Below are positions 48,192 through 62,476 of a DNA stretch of 64,000 bases, piece by piece. The DNA is taken from contig NC_044007.1 in assembly GCF_900496995.4 (NCBI RefSeq), forward strand, positions 74,314,742 through 74,378,741. Reading direction: 5' to 3'. The stretch is from Aquila chrysaetos chrysaetos (taxonomy: Eukaryota; Chordata; Aves; Accipitriformes; Accipitridae). The number at the start of each line of letters is the position of its first letter. The stretch's first letter is position 1. The notes beneath the pieces were generated by a model. The model saw only the letters and a list, made by a program, of their open reading frames with translations. It was not told the DNA's origin and searched no databases. The translations under genes and the position numbers were made by a program.

Positions 48192-50650
48192 GTAAAGAAG
48201 CAGCCTTCAAACAAATGAATGCGTGTTCTATAAAGCCAAGGTGCTTCACAGGGGTACTTTGAAAGAAATGTTGTTAATGGTTAATCTTGAGGCTGAAAGG
48301 CATTAGTTTTAAGCTCTTTATTTTGATCTTTTTTTTTTCTTCCCATTATGCAAAACATCAGTCATGACTGACTGCTTGAATTCTGAACACCTACTTCTTT
48401 CAGCAATATTAATATGAAACCAACAGATCTGACCTGCTTAGATGAATGACTGGTTTAATCCATTATAGCAGTTCCTAAGTTCTAGGCAATAATTTTAAGA
48501 CACTGAGGCAGCTGTTTGCCAGAAACAGTCATATGCAGAGGACATAGGGCCCTTGAACTAAAAAGCCAACCAATAATGTAGAAATAAAATATAGACAGAT
48601 ATCAAAAAGCCAAAATAAGCTTCCCTCTAATCAGGTCATAAAAATGGAGAGGAAGATCCCACAGGCAAAATCCCACCAAATCCCCTTTGTAAAAGGACAG
48701 CTCCTACTAGTAGCATCAGGGAATGACACTTCAGTAAATACTTTCTCAAAGGGAGGGTGGAAAACAGCAACTTGAAACAAGAACTGGATGAATAATGGAA
48801 AATATTATCTCTAAATACTGGCTTGAATTTTTAAATATTTTTGTTCATAGCACATTTATTCCCCTATCATATTTGGTCTCAGGAATTATTCCACTGATAC
48901 ATTTTAACTGTATGCATGTATATGTGAGGTGAAAAAAGGTTTTCAAGGGGAATTTCTAGATTTCATTCATCAGGAAGTCAAAAACATTATCACGTGACTC
49001 ATCTCACAATGCAGTAATCTACTTTTAATTCACACGCTTGTAATAAACCTGGAACAAACCCATTCTGAAAGTTACTTCCAGAATGCATTCATAGAATCAA
49101 TACATTACTGGAAATCAAGAGCTATCTGTGTGCCTTTAGTAGGCAGAAGAAGGATCTGAATTAGTCAAATAAATGCTTTCTTGTTAATTACCCACCAGGC
49201 ATTTGCTTAAATATAGTTCTTAGACAATGAAGGTGGTATGACGCTTTTACCTGATTCGAATCCTTTTACTGTCCTACTTTCACATTCGTATCCATCCGTA
49301 GCTCACAACATTAATCTGTTCTTAACTTTCAAGGAAACTAAAATTAATACTTCAATTGAAATAATTTACAACTGAAAAATTAGCGCTATAAGATAAAAGA
49401 ATGAAAATAATTAGTAGAGATGGGCAAACCTCAGAGGTTCGTAAGAGTGTTTCAGAAGAGTATTAAAAATCTAATAGACTGTGTGCAGTATTAGAAACTT
49501 TTTTTCCCCTGAACCACAGTTTCTCATTGCTTAAAACAGGTCTCACATGTACTTCAAAGGCAGAGATGCTGCAGATTTCTCTATGGTATTTTCTAGCTTG
49601 TAAGTCTTTGAAACGTCAGTAAGAGTCACTTATATCAAAGAGAAAGTGATGTTTTACATTTAAAAAAAACCTAAAAGCCTGCTTCTCATTTGATAGAAAC
49701 ATTTTGTTCCAGATATTGCAAGTAGTTGGATTTGGTGAAATCTCTGTGATGCAAAAAGGTAAAATGGATACACCTGTATGCCTGGGTTTATGGGTTTAGA
49801 GGCCTCAACTATCACCTCTAATACAAGTGTATTTAAAATCAGTTTGCAAAATTGGTAGGTTCTTCAGAAATGCTGTGATACCTGTCAAGTATCCAGAATG
49901 ATTTATTATGAAAATAAGGAATTAATATTTAACATAGTGAGGTGTACTTTCAGTTGAATGGAGTAAAATTTAAAATGAATTATTGTATTTTTCAGTATGT
50001 CAAAACTGTTACTTGGAGAAATCAGGGACAGTGCCTATAAAATGCTTTTTGCTACATTGAGTGTTTTGGAAATGAAAGGGAAAACCAAAGAAAAGAATTT
50101 ACAGGATGGCATTGCCCTTTAACTTTTTTTTTTTATGTGTGTGTGTGTGCATGTGCATTTATGGAGAATTTATTGTTACAATTTCATGAATATTTAGATT
50201 TACATACCATCCCAGTGAAGCCAAAATACTGTAATTCTGCAACACATGAGTAGTTATACTCAGTAGGAAAATAATACAAGTCTGTTCCCTTTCAAGTGTT
50301 AACATAAGGATAATTAGATACGCATCTACTGATAAGCACTTTAAGAGGGGATATTATTCATCTTCCCTGACAAAGCTGCTGTACTTAGAATACAGCAAAG
50401 GTGGGACCTGAAGTCATTTTCCTACAGAAACTAATTCCAGCATACCAGCTTTCTAAGAAATTCTAAAAGACTTTCCCACAAGAACAAAACCGTGTTTGTA
50501 TCCACATTTTAGTTTAGATTGGCAGTTAATTTAAAGCTTTCTAGATGTTTTTTATTTCTCTTTATGAAAGAGGAAGGAGAACACTCATCTTGTTACAGAA
50601 AATATATTAATAACGTTTATATAGTCTAAAATTATCTTTCATTTTTCCAG
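48192..50650. other. AT-rich non-coding stretch
   Basis: No feature supported. A GT microsatellite-like tract lies near 50136-50148. This would be an intron if the flanking exon candidates belong together. Confidence 0.4.
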
Positions 50651-50756
50651 GAATACCTAATGGATAGCGTGCATACCCTAAAGGCCTTGGTTTCTCATTG
50701 CATGGAAGTACAAAGCAGCAGTTTCCAAGCCGATGAGATAATGCCACAGTAAAGAG
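50651..50756 (+). CDS. candidate exon, possibly 3' coding exon
   Basis: A very good acceptor, CTTTCATTTTTCCAG, ends at 50650. In phase 0 there are 33 open codons (EYLMDSVHTLKALVSHCMEV, then QSSSFQADEIMPQ) to a TAA at 50750-50752, and a moderate donor, AGAG|GTAACG, follows at 50757. If read through as a terminal exon, an AATAAA at 51277-51282 could end it. If joined to 48117-48191, the phase differs and a stop comes after two codons. The phase-0 peptide looks protein-like but is not recognised. Confidence 0.3.
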
Positions 50757-53700
50757 GTAACGAGCCATACTGTGTTTTGTGCAAGTTATAAAGTGTATTA
50801 GGTATCAGTATATCTGCACTGTAAGGGATGCTGAGAAATTAGGTTATTATAACTGATGCTACTTTGAAATGTTTTTGTTTTCTTTTTTTTTTTCCTTACA
50901 TAGTTCTTAATCTTATTTTCCACAAAGGGGAGCGTTGAATCTCTAGAGAGAGGCCACTGTCGTTTTATGAGAAACCTGTCTTTCTACTGAGTTTCAAGTG
51001 TGCTATATTGCATCACCTAGCTTCAGTGTTGTTATTTACGTATTTCCAAAATTTTTTTCTGAAGACGTAATGTCATCAGGCATTTACATGCTACAACTGT
51101 CCGGATTTTAAAAGTGTCTCCTTATTTTTCAAGTCCAATTGTGTCTCTGCCAAGGTGTAAGAGAGTAAGTATAAAACCAATGTAAATCAGATAGAGATTT
51201 TTTTCCACCAGTGAGACAGATGTAGAATAGGATAAATAATACAAAGTACTTTCTGCATATATTTTGTCTCATTTGTAATAAATTTATTGTGAATATGCAC
51301 ATATCTTCCTTTGTATTTTGTTTAGGACAATTTCTCAGCAGTGGAGTTTTATTAGTACCCATGTTCTCACAGAAACCATAAGCTAGTTTTAAAATAGCAT
51401 ATATAAAAGTTCATTCGGATCAGTCACAATGAAGCAAGTAAATAGCTCAAATATATGGAATGTCATTCCCACCCTGTAATGAATAATAATCCAAAAAAAT
51501 ATTCATCTGTTTATGTTTAAATATCAAGTATTTTGGGGAAATAAGCACTTAGGGAATCAAAAACAGGGATTATGACCTTGTCAATGTAGCAAAGGGAAAC
51601 AAAATAAGTGAATCGGTTGTCTGGGTTGGGCTGGCTTTTTGCAGTTCAAGTCTGTATGGTAACACTGGATTTGAAAGAAAGGCGTAGTGTATTGGTCTAG
51701 CTTAAATCCCTAAGTAGTATATAGGATATATTCATTAATAGTTCTAGAGAAAAAAAAAAAAAAAGAATAAAGAAGATATGCTTGGCCTCTGGAGAGGCTC
51801 ATACCTCGGTGCAACTGGCACCAGAACGGCATGTCCATTCCCGGAGAGCAAAGCAACAACCACGGCCACCTTAGGTCTGTAATACTTGTGGGGCCATTAG
51901 GACTTCTTTAGGCTGAAATAGGCCAGTCTACAAAGATTTTTCTCTGTGAATAATGGAAAAATCTGCATTTGTCTTTTCTGAGCACATGGATTAAATTAAG
52001 GGAAGAATTTGGAGGGCTGTCAGTACATGGGTGGTACTAGCTGGTGTTTCTCATATTCAGTAGTCACAGTAGCAGCTGGCAAATGATGTCGCTGCCCTTT
52101 TTACCGTACAGCCTTTATAGGCTGGCCAGTGGAGTAAAACTTGGGGTCATGCTTGAGTTGGAATTGGCATAACTGCAGCAAAAAATGAATTGTTGCAGGA
52201 AAATGGAAACCTTATGGTTACATGCTCAATAACAGAAGAATAAAACTCATCTTCTGTCTCTGTCCATACCATCCAATGAACAATCCACTGCATTTCTGTA
52301 GTCTGTCTCCTCAGCGAGGGTGAATCATTGAGTGATTCAGAAAAGCTATGCTGCTTTATACACAGTGTACGAATCTTTTCCCTCACTAGTCCCTTCATGT
52401 TCTCTTTGCATAGTGGAGATTAATTAATATATATCTTAAACTTTCTAAGAATTTTACATGAAAGATGTTGATAGACATTAAAATATCCTTATAAAATTAA
52501 ATTTTCTGATATCACTCTCTAAAACCTAGGCTTGAAGCAAGCCCTTAGTTTTGTTCTGGAAATAGGCTCTCATTCTCCAGAAAAAGATGAAGGTAGAATA
52601 ATTATAATGTATTTAATTGGTACAAGATAAACTTCTTAAAAGACCCAGCAAAGATGTAAAACAGTGAGGATAGCTATCCACAAAAATGTTGAAAGATAAG
52701 AGACTAACCAACTTCAGCAGCATGGTCAACATTTCCATTGACAAATTCTGATTCCCTGTAAATATATTGCATACAGTTCGGAATATGTAGTAAGTGACTA
52801 AAAATATTTTCTCAGTGTGAGAGTCACACAAATCTTTAATGACACTGAGAGCAATTCTAGAGTAGTTATCTGTGGGAACCCATGCACTAGTAAATTGTGG
52901 TTTATAATGTGTTACTGTTTCATGTATAATGTTAAGGCTAAAGATCTAACCAGGTGCTTTACTTTTACCTTCCAACAAGGCACCTAAGTTAAGTACAGTC
53001 GTTGTAAACTATATCAGACATCCAATAAAACATGACTGGCTGAACAGTTTGCTAAATCAAAGGTTAATACCAGCTCATATTATAACTAGAAGTAGAATAC
53101 CAGATAAATAGCACTATAACTCTAACTATTAACAGAAAGATCATTTGTACTCTTATGGTTGGCTTGTAACACAGTGATTTCCACTCTTGTATGTTGTAAT
53201 ACGGGGAAAAAAGAGACAATGAGTAAGGCCTTGAGTAACCTCAGTACATAAAACCGAAAAGGAAATAGAAATGCTTGACAAGGAGGATATTTCCCCAAGT
53301 TTTCTGTATTTACTGGAGTAGGACTACACAAACTACTGAATGTTTAAGAAATATATGGTCTAGAATACGGCCTAGAATTGACTGTCTTAATGCATACTCA
53401 CAAAGCGGGCCATGGGCTTTTCTTTTTGCTTTTTGGAACTGGTACAACTGGGAGTTGTTATTGCCATCAATAATTTTAACATTTTAATCCATAAAATGCT
53501 AATATTCTATTGCCAACAGCTGATAGCCTAAAGTGGATCATAATGAACAGGCAGGAGAGCCAGTATTTATCAGCCGAGATGGGTATGATGGAACATTACC
53601 TAATAAACAATAATAGACAGTTAATAAGAAATAAAAATCAATATGCTGTCAAATAGGAAGCCAGTGCAATGCAGCTAGGTTGAAAAAATATGAGTCCTTT

Positions 53701-55803
53701 TTTTTATCTGAGTAAGTACCTAAGCTGTTGCATTCCAAATGAGTTACAATTTATGGCCAGCATTCTGGGAGAGACCTATAAATACAGAATTGTAATAATC
53801 CCATCTGGACAGTAAAATCCATAGATCATGAGTGTGCTGCTTTTGTGACTATTTAAATGCAAGCTATTGAAGGTATTCATTCTAAGAAGCTTTTTTTCAA
53901 TAACTAGAATAAGGCTGGTAGGACAGTGTTCACAATTCATAGTCTCCTACACCCGTGTGCCCATCCTCCTAAATGGAAAGTTTAGACAGAGAGTCATACA
54001 ACAGCACTGACTAAAATAAACCCATGGATTGTTGTCATCCTACTCATGCCAATAAGAAACCAAAGTCATCTGGTAAAATCTAGATGTACTTTATTAGGTG
54101 TCTTCATCCCTATGTAAAATGATAGTTTCGCTCACAAAGTACATCACTTTTTCTAGATTTTAGGATTTTTTAAACAAACTTTTAAATAGATGGGAAGGGT
54201 ACAGTGAAAGCATGTGGGTTTTTTTCTGACTAAATTCTTTCATCTGCAGAAAAATAATGGAATAGGTCCTCTGGAAACAGTACTTGTTCTGTTCTTAATT
54301 TGTTGCCCCCTGAAGTTAAAGAAAATAACAAATAATGGTTTGATTGTAGGCAAAAACTTGCAATAAAATACAGAAAAAACATTTGTATTAGTTTTGCAGT
54401 TAGGCAATTAGAAAAAAAATAGATATCGAGAATGACTAAGAGAGAAAAACAATGTTCTCCTTCACCCTGTCTTTCCTAGTATTTCACATTTTCTCACTGA
54501 AAAAAAACCCCAAAGAAACCAACCAAACTCTCCCAATGCAAGTGTTCCACATGAGCTTTCTTCTTGTACATATTCCCATGGGAGAAGTTTCTGGTTTTAT
54601 GACTGGCCTAACTGGATCTGTGAATCCACAGATCAAAAGCCAGTTTTCTTTGAAGAAGTATTACAGGGGCAACTTCGTATATATGCTCATTAAGCTTTAA
54701 GCCTTTCTTCAGTATAAATATCAAGACTGAAAGAATCTTTCTCTGTCATTATTATATTAAAAAAATTGAGGTTTCTCTGTGCTTTTTGACTGGAGTGGCT
54801 ACAACTCCAAACTCTGCAGAATACTGTTTTTCCCTGTCATGACAGTTTTTGCTCCCAAGAAAGAGAGCAGGAATATAGAGCCAGGACTTTTCCCAGTCCC
54901 ATAAGCTTTGAATTCACTTAATGCTTTTCACCACTCCCATGAAGCGGAGGTGGTTTGGTCAAGGGGATATACTTTTTAGCCCTGATAAGAGGTGTTGAGA
55001 AGAAAAATGAGTGTAATGTGAATAAGTATTTCTGATGAGCAATTTAGTTATAGGAATCATCTAATTAAACAGGAACAATACCACAGGACTTAGAGAGACA
55101 CTGTACAATTTGTAAATGCCAGATGGCAGTTTTTACAAGCAAATGTACAGTTCAGAATAGGCACTTAGTGGGTATATGCATTTGTGTATATATGTCTGTT
55201 CAATAGTCTCTCTTTTGTAAATGTTTGCATTAATTGGCAAAGATTAACATGGAGCAATTAACACAGATTGGCAAAGAAAGGAAACCACTAAGATTGCTAA
55301 ATACTATGATATTGGAAATTGCCTTATTGCAGGTGCTTATATTGAATATATTAGAAATATGTTATTCTGATCATTTACCCTGTGTACCTGTCAGGCACCT
55401 ATGCGATGTAAAATGATTAGTATCATTTAAATACAGAATAAAAATGCAAGTAATATATATATATGCTAGTGAGGTACCACTGTATTAGTAACTTAAAAAG
55501 ATACCACTATCTAACTGATCTTAACTCTAATGAGAAAAAGTGTAAACAATAAACAGAAGAAGTCAGAAATTCAACCAGTGTAGTGCATTTTAAAGTCTGT
55601 TTTCCTTAATGGATTTTCAAATTATTTTCTCAAGGAGTGAGGCACTTAGAATCCCTAAATAGCTACAAAATTTAAAGATTTCATTAAATACAGCCCGTAG
55701 CGATAAACAGGAACATCAGGTTATGTTTGACTAGAGGTTGGTTCAAGGTGTGGAAACTGGAAATGGAACAAAACATCATCAAATTCAGGATCTGTGGACT
55801 TGC

Positions 55804-55883
55804 TTTCTTTGTTTCTCTCTCCCTCTCTCTGCCTCCCCCCCCTTCTCTTCCTCTTTTTCTCTTCCTTGCTTGCTTTCTTTTCA
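55804..55883 (+). repeat. polypyrimidine tract (about 80 nt)
   Basis: An almost pure C/T stretch that includes CTCTCTCCCTCTCTCT and a C8 run and ends TTTCTTTTCAG. It is purine-rich on the other strand. The end is acceptor-like, but no convincing exon follows (a stop falls within 20 codons and donors are poor). Confidence 0.8.
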
Positions 55884-58170
55884 GATGCTATGACTTTGAG
55901 TTAGGTACTACAAAACTTCATGGAGGTCTTGAGCTGTTCTGGTGATTTATCCTGTCAGCTATACTAACTGTGTCTTATTAAGAGAAACAAAGAAGTAAAA
56001 TGTCAGAGAAGACAAGCACTGGCAAAGGGGAAAACATAGCGTAAGGTTTATATGCATGCTTTATATATATGTTTGTTACCAAGAAGGCAATACAAATCAA
56101 GGAAAGAGGTAGACATTAATTCATTGTATAGGGAACTGAGATAGCATTTGTAGCATCATTTACGTTTACTTTTTCTTGGAAGTTGTCACCTTATGTCCGT
56201 GTACCTCAGTTTCTGCACTCTGTAACTCTGTATGAGTAGTGACACTTGAGACTTCCCCTTCCTACAAAGCACTTTGAATTCTGTTCTGAAAAGTTCACCA
56301 AAACAGCTAAATGGTATTTTCTCTATATTAAGCCTAGTGCATTTTCTGAGTTCCATTTGCTAGAACAGTGATGATTTCTTTAAAAAAAAAAAAAAAAAAA
56401 TTCTATTTATAGGTTAGGAAATGTGAAGCTAATTAGTATTTTTTTTATCTTTTCTTGAGGGGAAAAAGCCTTAAAAATCCTTAAAATATCACATACAGGA
56501 AGACAGCATAATGGAAGAGCATTGTACTAGTCACTAATCTCCTATTGCTAAAATCTGACTTTGTATGCTTAGTTCCAAAGTTCATATCCAGGGATGTTCA
56601 AATGTGTACTGAAGCCTGCTAGAATCTGACAGCTCTGTTTATTTTCAAAAACAAAATGGCTTTTCCAAAATAGGTATATTTCCATTATAGAAGGGTAGTA
56701 TGGCAACTTTGTGATAGATAGGTGGAATATATCTAGGTCCAGGCTGCTGAGAAAAATTGACTAAGATGTTAACAAAGTGGGGAAAGATTATTCTTCTGGA
56801 GAAGTTTATATCTCAATTATAGGAGGCCATTTTTCATAATATGCCAGAGAAAGAGAGCGAGCGTGACTGGGAGCAGCAACTTAATGTGGGGCTGTTTGAT
56901 ATACCCTGTTGACGTGCTTATTCATTTTCAATGACTGCAGAGGGATTCTAGGCAATTAGTTGGCTAATGCAGATACCAGGTTTGAATACAGTGAATACTT
57001 CCTTGAGCGCGCACCCTGAATGACCCCTGAAGGACTTATCTGTCTCCACTGTCTACACTGGGAGTGACGAGACAGACTAGCCTCCTAAATTAGGTGTGGA
57101 TGTGTTGGTGCTGTTATGCCTTTCATAGTCTCAAGACAAATTTACTTCTGAGTATATTTTCAAGTAGCAGCAGATAAGATATATATGCAAAGTGACACAA
57201 CCTTAGCCTATTTCTAGATGGGACTCTCGGGCACTTCTTTAGCTTTTTGAAGATATTTGCTGATACCTAAGAAAAAAAACCCAGCAGCAGCTTTTCTAGT
57301 TGTCTTGGAGAACAGGCAGTCCACCTGAAGATATTTGATGATGATAATTTGTTCTGTGGGCTGTACACTTGCATAAATACAATGTGTTAGAGAGGGAACA
57401 GAAAGACTATTTAAAAAGAGATGTAAAAGATCATCCAGTTGATCATGTTGAAAAAAGCTCCTTTTTGAGCTTCACTGAAAAACTGTCATCACGTAAGAGT
57501 CAGCATCATTGCTCAGGATTTTTTTTTCTGTGAAACAAAAAGGATGCTCAGATAGTACAGAACTTTAGTATAACATGTACGGCAGCCGGGTTCTTTAATA
57601 AAAAAAGAGAGTTGGATTTTAAAACTTAATATTACCAAAAAAAGATGGAACAAAGCATTGCACCGTGATCTTGCTCTACCAGCCATCCTTCTGAAAGTTT
57701 CTTTTCTGGAATTGATTACTATGAGATGTCACCCTCATTTTCTGATTAAATTGGCTGATATCAATCAACAAAACTCTCTGTAGAGTATGATATTAATCAC
57801 AAGAAGTAAAGGTGGCAATCTAATCCCACATTATAGCTTGATTGTGTGAGATATTCAACATCTTCAAATTATACTGACACTGAGGATAATAAAGCATGTT
57901 AAACCTTTGACAGACGTATTCAGTTCTTTTCAAGGCTGTACTTTTGTTTCAAGTGGTGTGCTTTCAGTGTTTACAATGAATGTAAGAGATAAGATTGAAT
58001 CAAAATGTGGAATACCAGAAAAATTTTGGATCTAGAATGAAAGTTGATGTAACAGAGCCATTTGAATTTTTTTAATGTCTGTATCTATATCTTGCTATCT
58101 ATCTATATTTGTAGTATTAAGGGCACAAAATGTTACAAATCAGACACTAGGGTATAAATTCATACAGTAT

Positions 58171-58212
58171 TCCATTGAAGTTAGTTTTAATTTTGCTATT
58201 AACTTCAGTGGA
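58171..58212. repeat. palindromic amniote repeat relic, both arms
   Basis: TCCATTGAAGTTAG and CTATTAACTTCAGTGGA are near reverse complements separated by about 11 nt. They match the CCATTGAAGTCAATGG..ATTGACTTCAGTGG type. Confidence 0.45.
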
Positions 58213-58689
58213 ACAAGAGAGGAAACACTAAAGGTACACCTTATGTGGAAATGTAAAGCATATTGGAACAGTATTCTTTCCTTAGTAGAATCTCCTAAAA
58301 TTTTTTAAAACAGGTTGATTCCATTTTTCTTCTCATAACTACCTTTATCTATGTATGAGATGCAAAATATGATGATAAATCTTAGAACAGGCTATTACAG
58401 TTAAGTTGGTATTGATCACAAAGAGTGAAATGGGTGTATTACATGTTGTAAAACTTACTCATATCCCACAAAAATATTACATTAAAAGTATAATAAATTG
58501 CAATACTTTAATCACTTGGCAAATGATTTGACTCTTTCTGTTCAATTTATATTATCATTTCAGTAGCACCTGCTTCATAAAATGTGCATATTACTGATAC
58601 TACTCTGATGGCTTTTATAGGTACGTTATTGGAATAATTTATGCAATTGCTCTTTTTAACTAATAATTCTTTTTTTTCCCCTTTCCCAG

Positions 58690-58794
58690 GTAGCTCCAAT
58701 TCTACTTTTTCAAAATCTTTTCTATTATCTTATCTTATTTCTCCTCATATTCACCATTGCCACTCTTCGAGCTAATGAAGTATTTTTTCTTCAG
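58690..58794 (+). other. exon-like segment encoding a hydrophobic helix
   Basis: Acceptor TTTTCCCCTTTCCCAG ends at 58689 and donor CTTCAG|GTAATT begins at 58795. The 105 nt are open in phase 0 to phase 0 (35 codons) and would encode a membrane-type segment (LFYYLILFLLIFTIATL followed by R and E). T-rich DNA yields hydrophobic peptides by chance, which weakens the case. The next plus-strand candidate, at 62491, starts in a compatible phase. Confidence 0.25.
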
Positions 58795-59050
58795 GTAATT
58801 TAATCTTTCATTAGAAAAAAAAAATCACAGTTTTAACATTTCTACTACTTGCCTTAATTATAAATCACACAAATATAAGTTTACAAAATGTGAGTGTCTC
58901 AGAGATTATGCTTCTGTTTCAGCTTTATGGTACTACATCGTTTATTTTTAATTAAGTTTTTATTGCATTTTCCATTGAAGAGTAACAAAGAAACCATAAG
59001 CTGTGAATCGTACATGAGCTGGAATATTCTGCATTAGTCAAATGGAAAAA

Positions 59051-59110
59051 GAATCATAGAATGGTTTGGATTGGAAGGGACCTTTAAAGATCATCTAGTC
59101 CATCCTCCAA
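59051..59110 (-). mobile_element. CR1 LINE 3'-end fragment, antisense
   Basis: GAATCATAGAATGGTTTGG then TTGGAAGGGACCTTTAAAG then ATCATCTAGTCCATCCTCC is the reverse of a CR1 3' end. Only about 60 nt survive, in the same orientation as the main CR1. Confidence 0.85.
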
Positions 59111-62100
59111 GAAGAGCAAGATTACTTGGATTTTCCTATCATGATTCTTAAAACAAAGATTAGGAAGGTGGGCAGATGAAGAGGAATACAGGATGAACAG
59201 AGTTCATACTTATTCAATATATAATTTCTCTAAAGATTATAGGTAGAATCCTACCTTAAAAAAAGAGATGATCTGTTCCACAACATGCATTTATAATCTT
59301 GATCTCTCATCCAAATTCTGAGGCATGAAGAGATAGGAAAGTGTGATATATACAGAGCTGCATTCAGATTTGATCATAGCCTTCTAGAATAACTTCAGCA
59401 ACATGAATACCATAAAGACCCTGGATACCAGTTGAAATAAGATTATGCCAAAAACCACGGACCAAATACCAAACCCAGAAAGAACTCAAATCTGGCAGGA
59501 GAGTACAAGATATTCTCCTGATCACTGATCACTTAGGTTGCTCTTAAGAAAAGCAATAGCAAGTATATCTTATATGGGGTGAAAATGGTATTTGTTTGAA
59601 ATTATTTTAATTGTCTGCAAAATAAATATGAAGACTAATGAAATATATATATAATTTTAAATAATGCAACCTATTTAAATGAAAATAACATTCGAATATC
59701 CTTTTGTTCTTTCTTTTTCAACAATTTTTCCTTGGAAGTGAGGTAGAGGACAGAGAAGTAGGAAAGAATGTGGTCAGGACACCACATTTCACTATAATTC
59801 TCCTTATCTCAAATCACCTTCTGTTTAGAAATGATTATCTAAAAAGCTGAAGTGCATGACATGCACGTAAAGGGATTCCTTTTTATAAACCTGCCCTATT
59901 CAGATCCCCCAAAAGTCAAAAAGAAGGAAATAAGTTCTTTTGTCCTACCAGTGAGGCTTGATTTGCTCTGTCTACAGGACAGCCAACAAACTTCCAGTAA
60001 TACATATTTTTGAATAAACCAATGCAGGACCTTCTTATGCTGCTAAGAAACAACAGTTGGTACTGGAAACAGGGATTTTAAACCGAACTAAAACCCCAAG
60101 CTGCTCTCATTGTTATTAAAGGGAGAGATTTCTTGAAAATGAGGACACATGATTGCACTCCTTACCAAGGAATTAGAAGCGTAACGTTGAGAAAGTGTAA
60201 TTTTTTAAAAAAATTACCCCTATAATGATCAGTTGCTATTATTTAACGTGATGGAGTTATACAGAGACTAGAGAAAGATATTTTGGCCTACCTAATTCTT
60301 TTTGCTGACACCGTCTAATTATATTTTTCACTACAACTATATGAATACCTCAGGACTGGAAATGCTCTTTGCCTTGACACACAGTCAGCTCTGTCACTGC
60401 ATTTAATAACATAAAAGGAAAGAAGAAAACATACCAAGTAATTAAATCACACAAATTAGGCAGCCAAGCTGGAGTAATTGAATATTTCAATTAATCACAG
60501 GAAACATGCAGAATATACCTCTGATACTTAGTCTAGTTGTGGGGGAGACATGAAGGGGAACTTGAGGTTCACTAAAGGATAAGGCTTTTACTATTTAGTC
60601 ATTTAAAATAACTGTTCAACTGATTAATTCAGCATAAGTGAGATGCATGTATTAAGAAAAAGCCTGGTAACTATGGTAATATCTTACACATGTATTGTAA
60701 GTCCATCTAGTACTAAAACCAGGCAAAAGTTGCCATTTCAAATACACTGTGAACATAAACAGTTCCACTACAGCACTAGCTCTGTTCATGTGTTTGAAAA
60801 CATTCACATAGATAGAGAGTCATCAAAAGGAGGCTGATGAGTGTAAACTATACTACACTTAGTGATATGCTAGACTGACAGTGTTATAGATACATTTTAC
60901 TGAAAACTCAGTAATAATATAATGCAGATACTTCAATTACCTTCCTCTCAAGATGGATACACATATACCATACTGTTATCTACAAGTTAATAGATAAAAT
61001 TAAACAGTTATTATTAATGAATGGAAGAATACTGTTCTAAATAGTACTGACTACTAACAACTTGCCTTTACATGAAAAAAAAATTTGAGATAACAGATTG
61101 TGGTAAAGCCTCAGCAGTTCTGTTATTTTTAAACAGAGCTGGAGATAGAAAAAGATGGCAGGAATAGACCTTAAGTAGTCTTTCAAAATAGCAATAGTCA
61201 AAATGTTAAAAAATTTCTGAGGATATTAAGTTCCTGAACTGCAATTCTTGAAAAGGGACAGTTACCAACAAAGAGGCTTCAGTACAGTCTGAACATTCTG
61301 CCTCAAAAATAAGAGGTCATCAACAGCTAATGAAAAATTTTGCTAGCAAAAGTAATACGTGAAGCTGGTGGTGGAAAACCAGCAAGTGAGGGAATATCAG
61401 AAAATGAAAGATCATTGCACTCGTACAGAAAGAAGGAACTATTCCTAGCACGGAGAACCATTGTGAAAAAAAGAAAAAAAGATAAGAGTCTTCTAAAAGT
61501 GAGAGAAGATGACAAAGGAATAGCAAGCGAGAGCTCTGAAAAACTGTTCCCATTCTGAGTTTTGAAAGAATGGAAAATGAGCCAGATTCCAGTTTGAAAG
61601 TGGTTCTTATATCAGTGAGTTTATCTGGATTATGCTGATGTGAATGAGATTAGCATTTGGTCCATCAAAAAGGACCCTTTTTTGTGATAGAAACAATAGC
61701 ATCCCAGACAAGACAGGAAGTATGTGCATTAACGAGGCCACAATTTAACAATTTAACACATTTGGGAGGTTATCTAGAATACGTCTCCCAATGTTAGTTA
61801 ACCTTCTTTCCATAATTAGCACTATATATCACTTTAACTGCTCTTCAATCTGTGTTGAGGGATTAATTGTTTGCACATAACACTGTCTGGTTCTTCTGTA
61901 CTGGATTCTCCATATGTGCTATTAACCAGGTTAAAAAATAGAGCTATCCATAGGGGCTGGTTCTTCTCTCACCTTTTTTTTGCTAGCATAGTTCTACTGA
62001 CATTAATGAATTTAGAGTGCTTTTGATTTATAAGCATGCAATGAGGAAAGAATTGAGAATATAGTTCCTTAAAATGAATTCTCAAGAAGATAGGTTATGC

Positions 62101-62476
62101 TCTTGTTTCTTTTCTTCTCTTTCCTCATGTGAGGAATTCAGGTGACAAAATTTGGAAACAGAACTGTCAGTCCAAAATGGGAGTCTTCGGAGCATCTTCC
62201 CTAGTAGAAGATAATTTCGATGACAACAGATGATAGAAAATGCAGGAATATGCATTTCAGCTAAGACGTTTTAAAGACACACAATCAAACATGGCTCAAT
62301 TTTTAGTGCAAAGAATGGGTGTCAATGATCAATCTTTTTCAGAATTGTTTAAGCCCTTTCTGATGCTGCGGGAACTGTCAAGCAAAGCTAAATCCTAAGA
62401 GTATGCCAGTTTTGACATTTTTAAAGGTGAATAGGTAGACCTTTACACTACAGATAACTCTGTCTCAGACTCTCAC
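59111..62476. other. AT-rich non-coding stretch
   Basis: No gene supported. The overlapping frames on both strands at 61320-61558 are mutual shadows over purine-rich sequence. Confidence 0.45.

Larger units (their letters stand above)
50757..58689. other. long AT-rich stretch without a gene
   Basis: No gene, RNA gene or large repeat recognised. Simple tracts: A-run near 51750, (TA)n near 55452, an approximately 80-nt polypyrimidine tract at 55804-55883, and an A19 near 56382. Overlapping short frames lack motifs. Confidence 0.45.

Noticed and set aside
61320..61558. Overlapping frames on both strands (77 and 72 codons)
   Set aside because: They arise from purine-rich sequence and have no motif.
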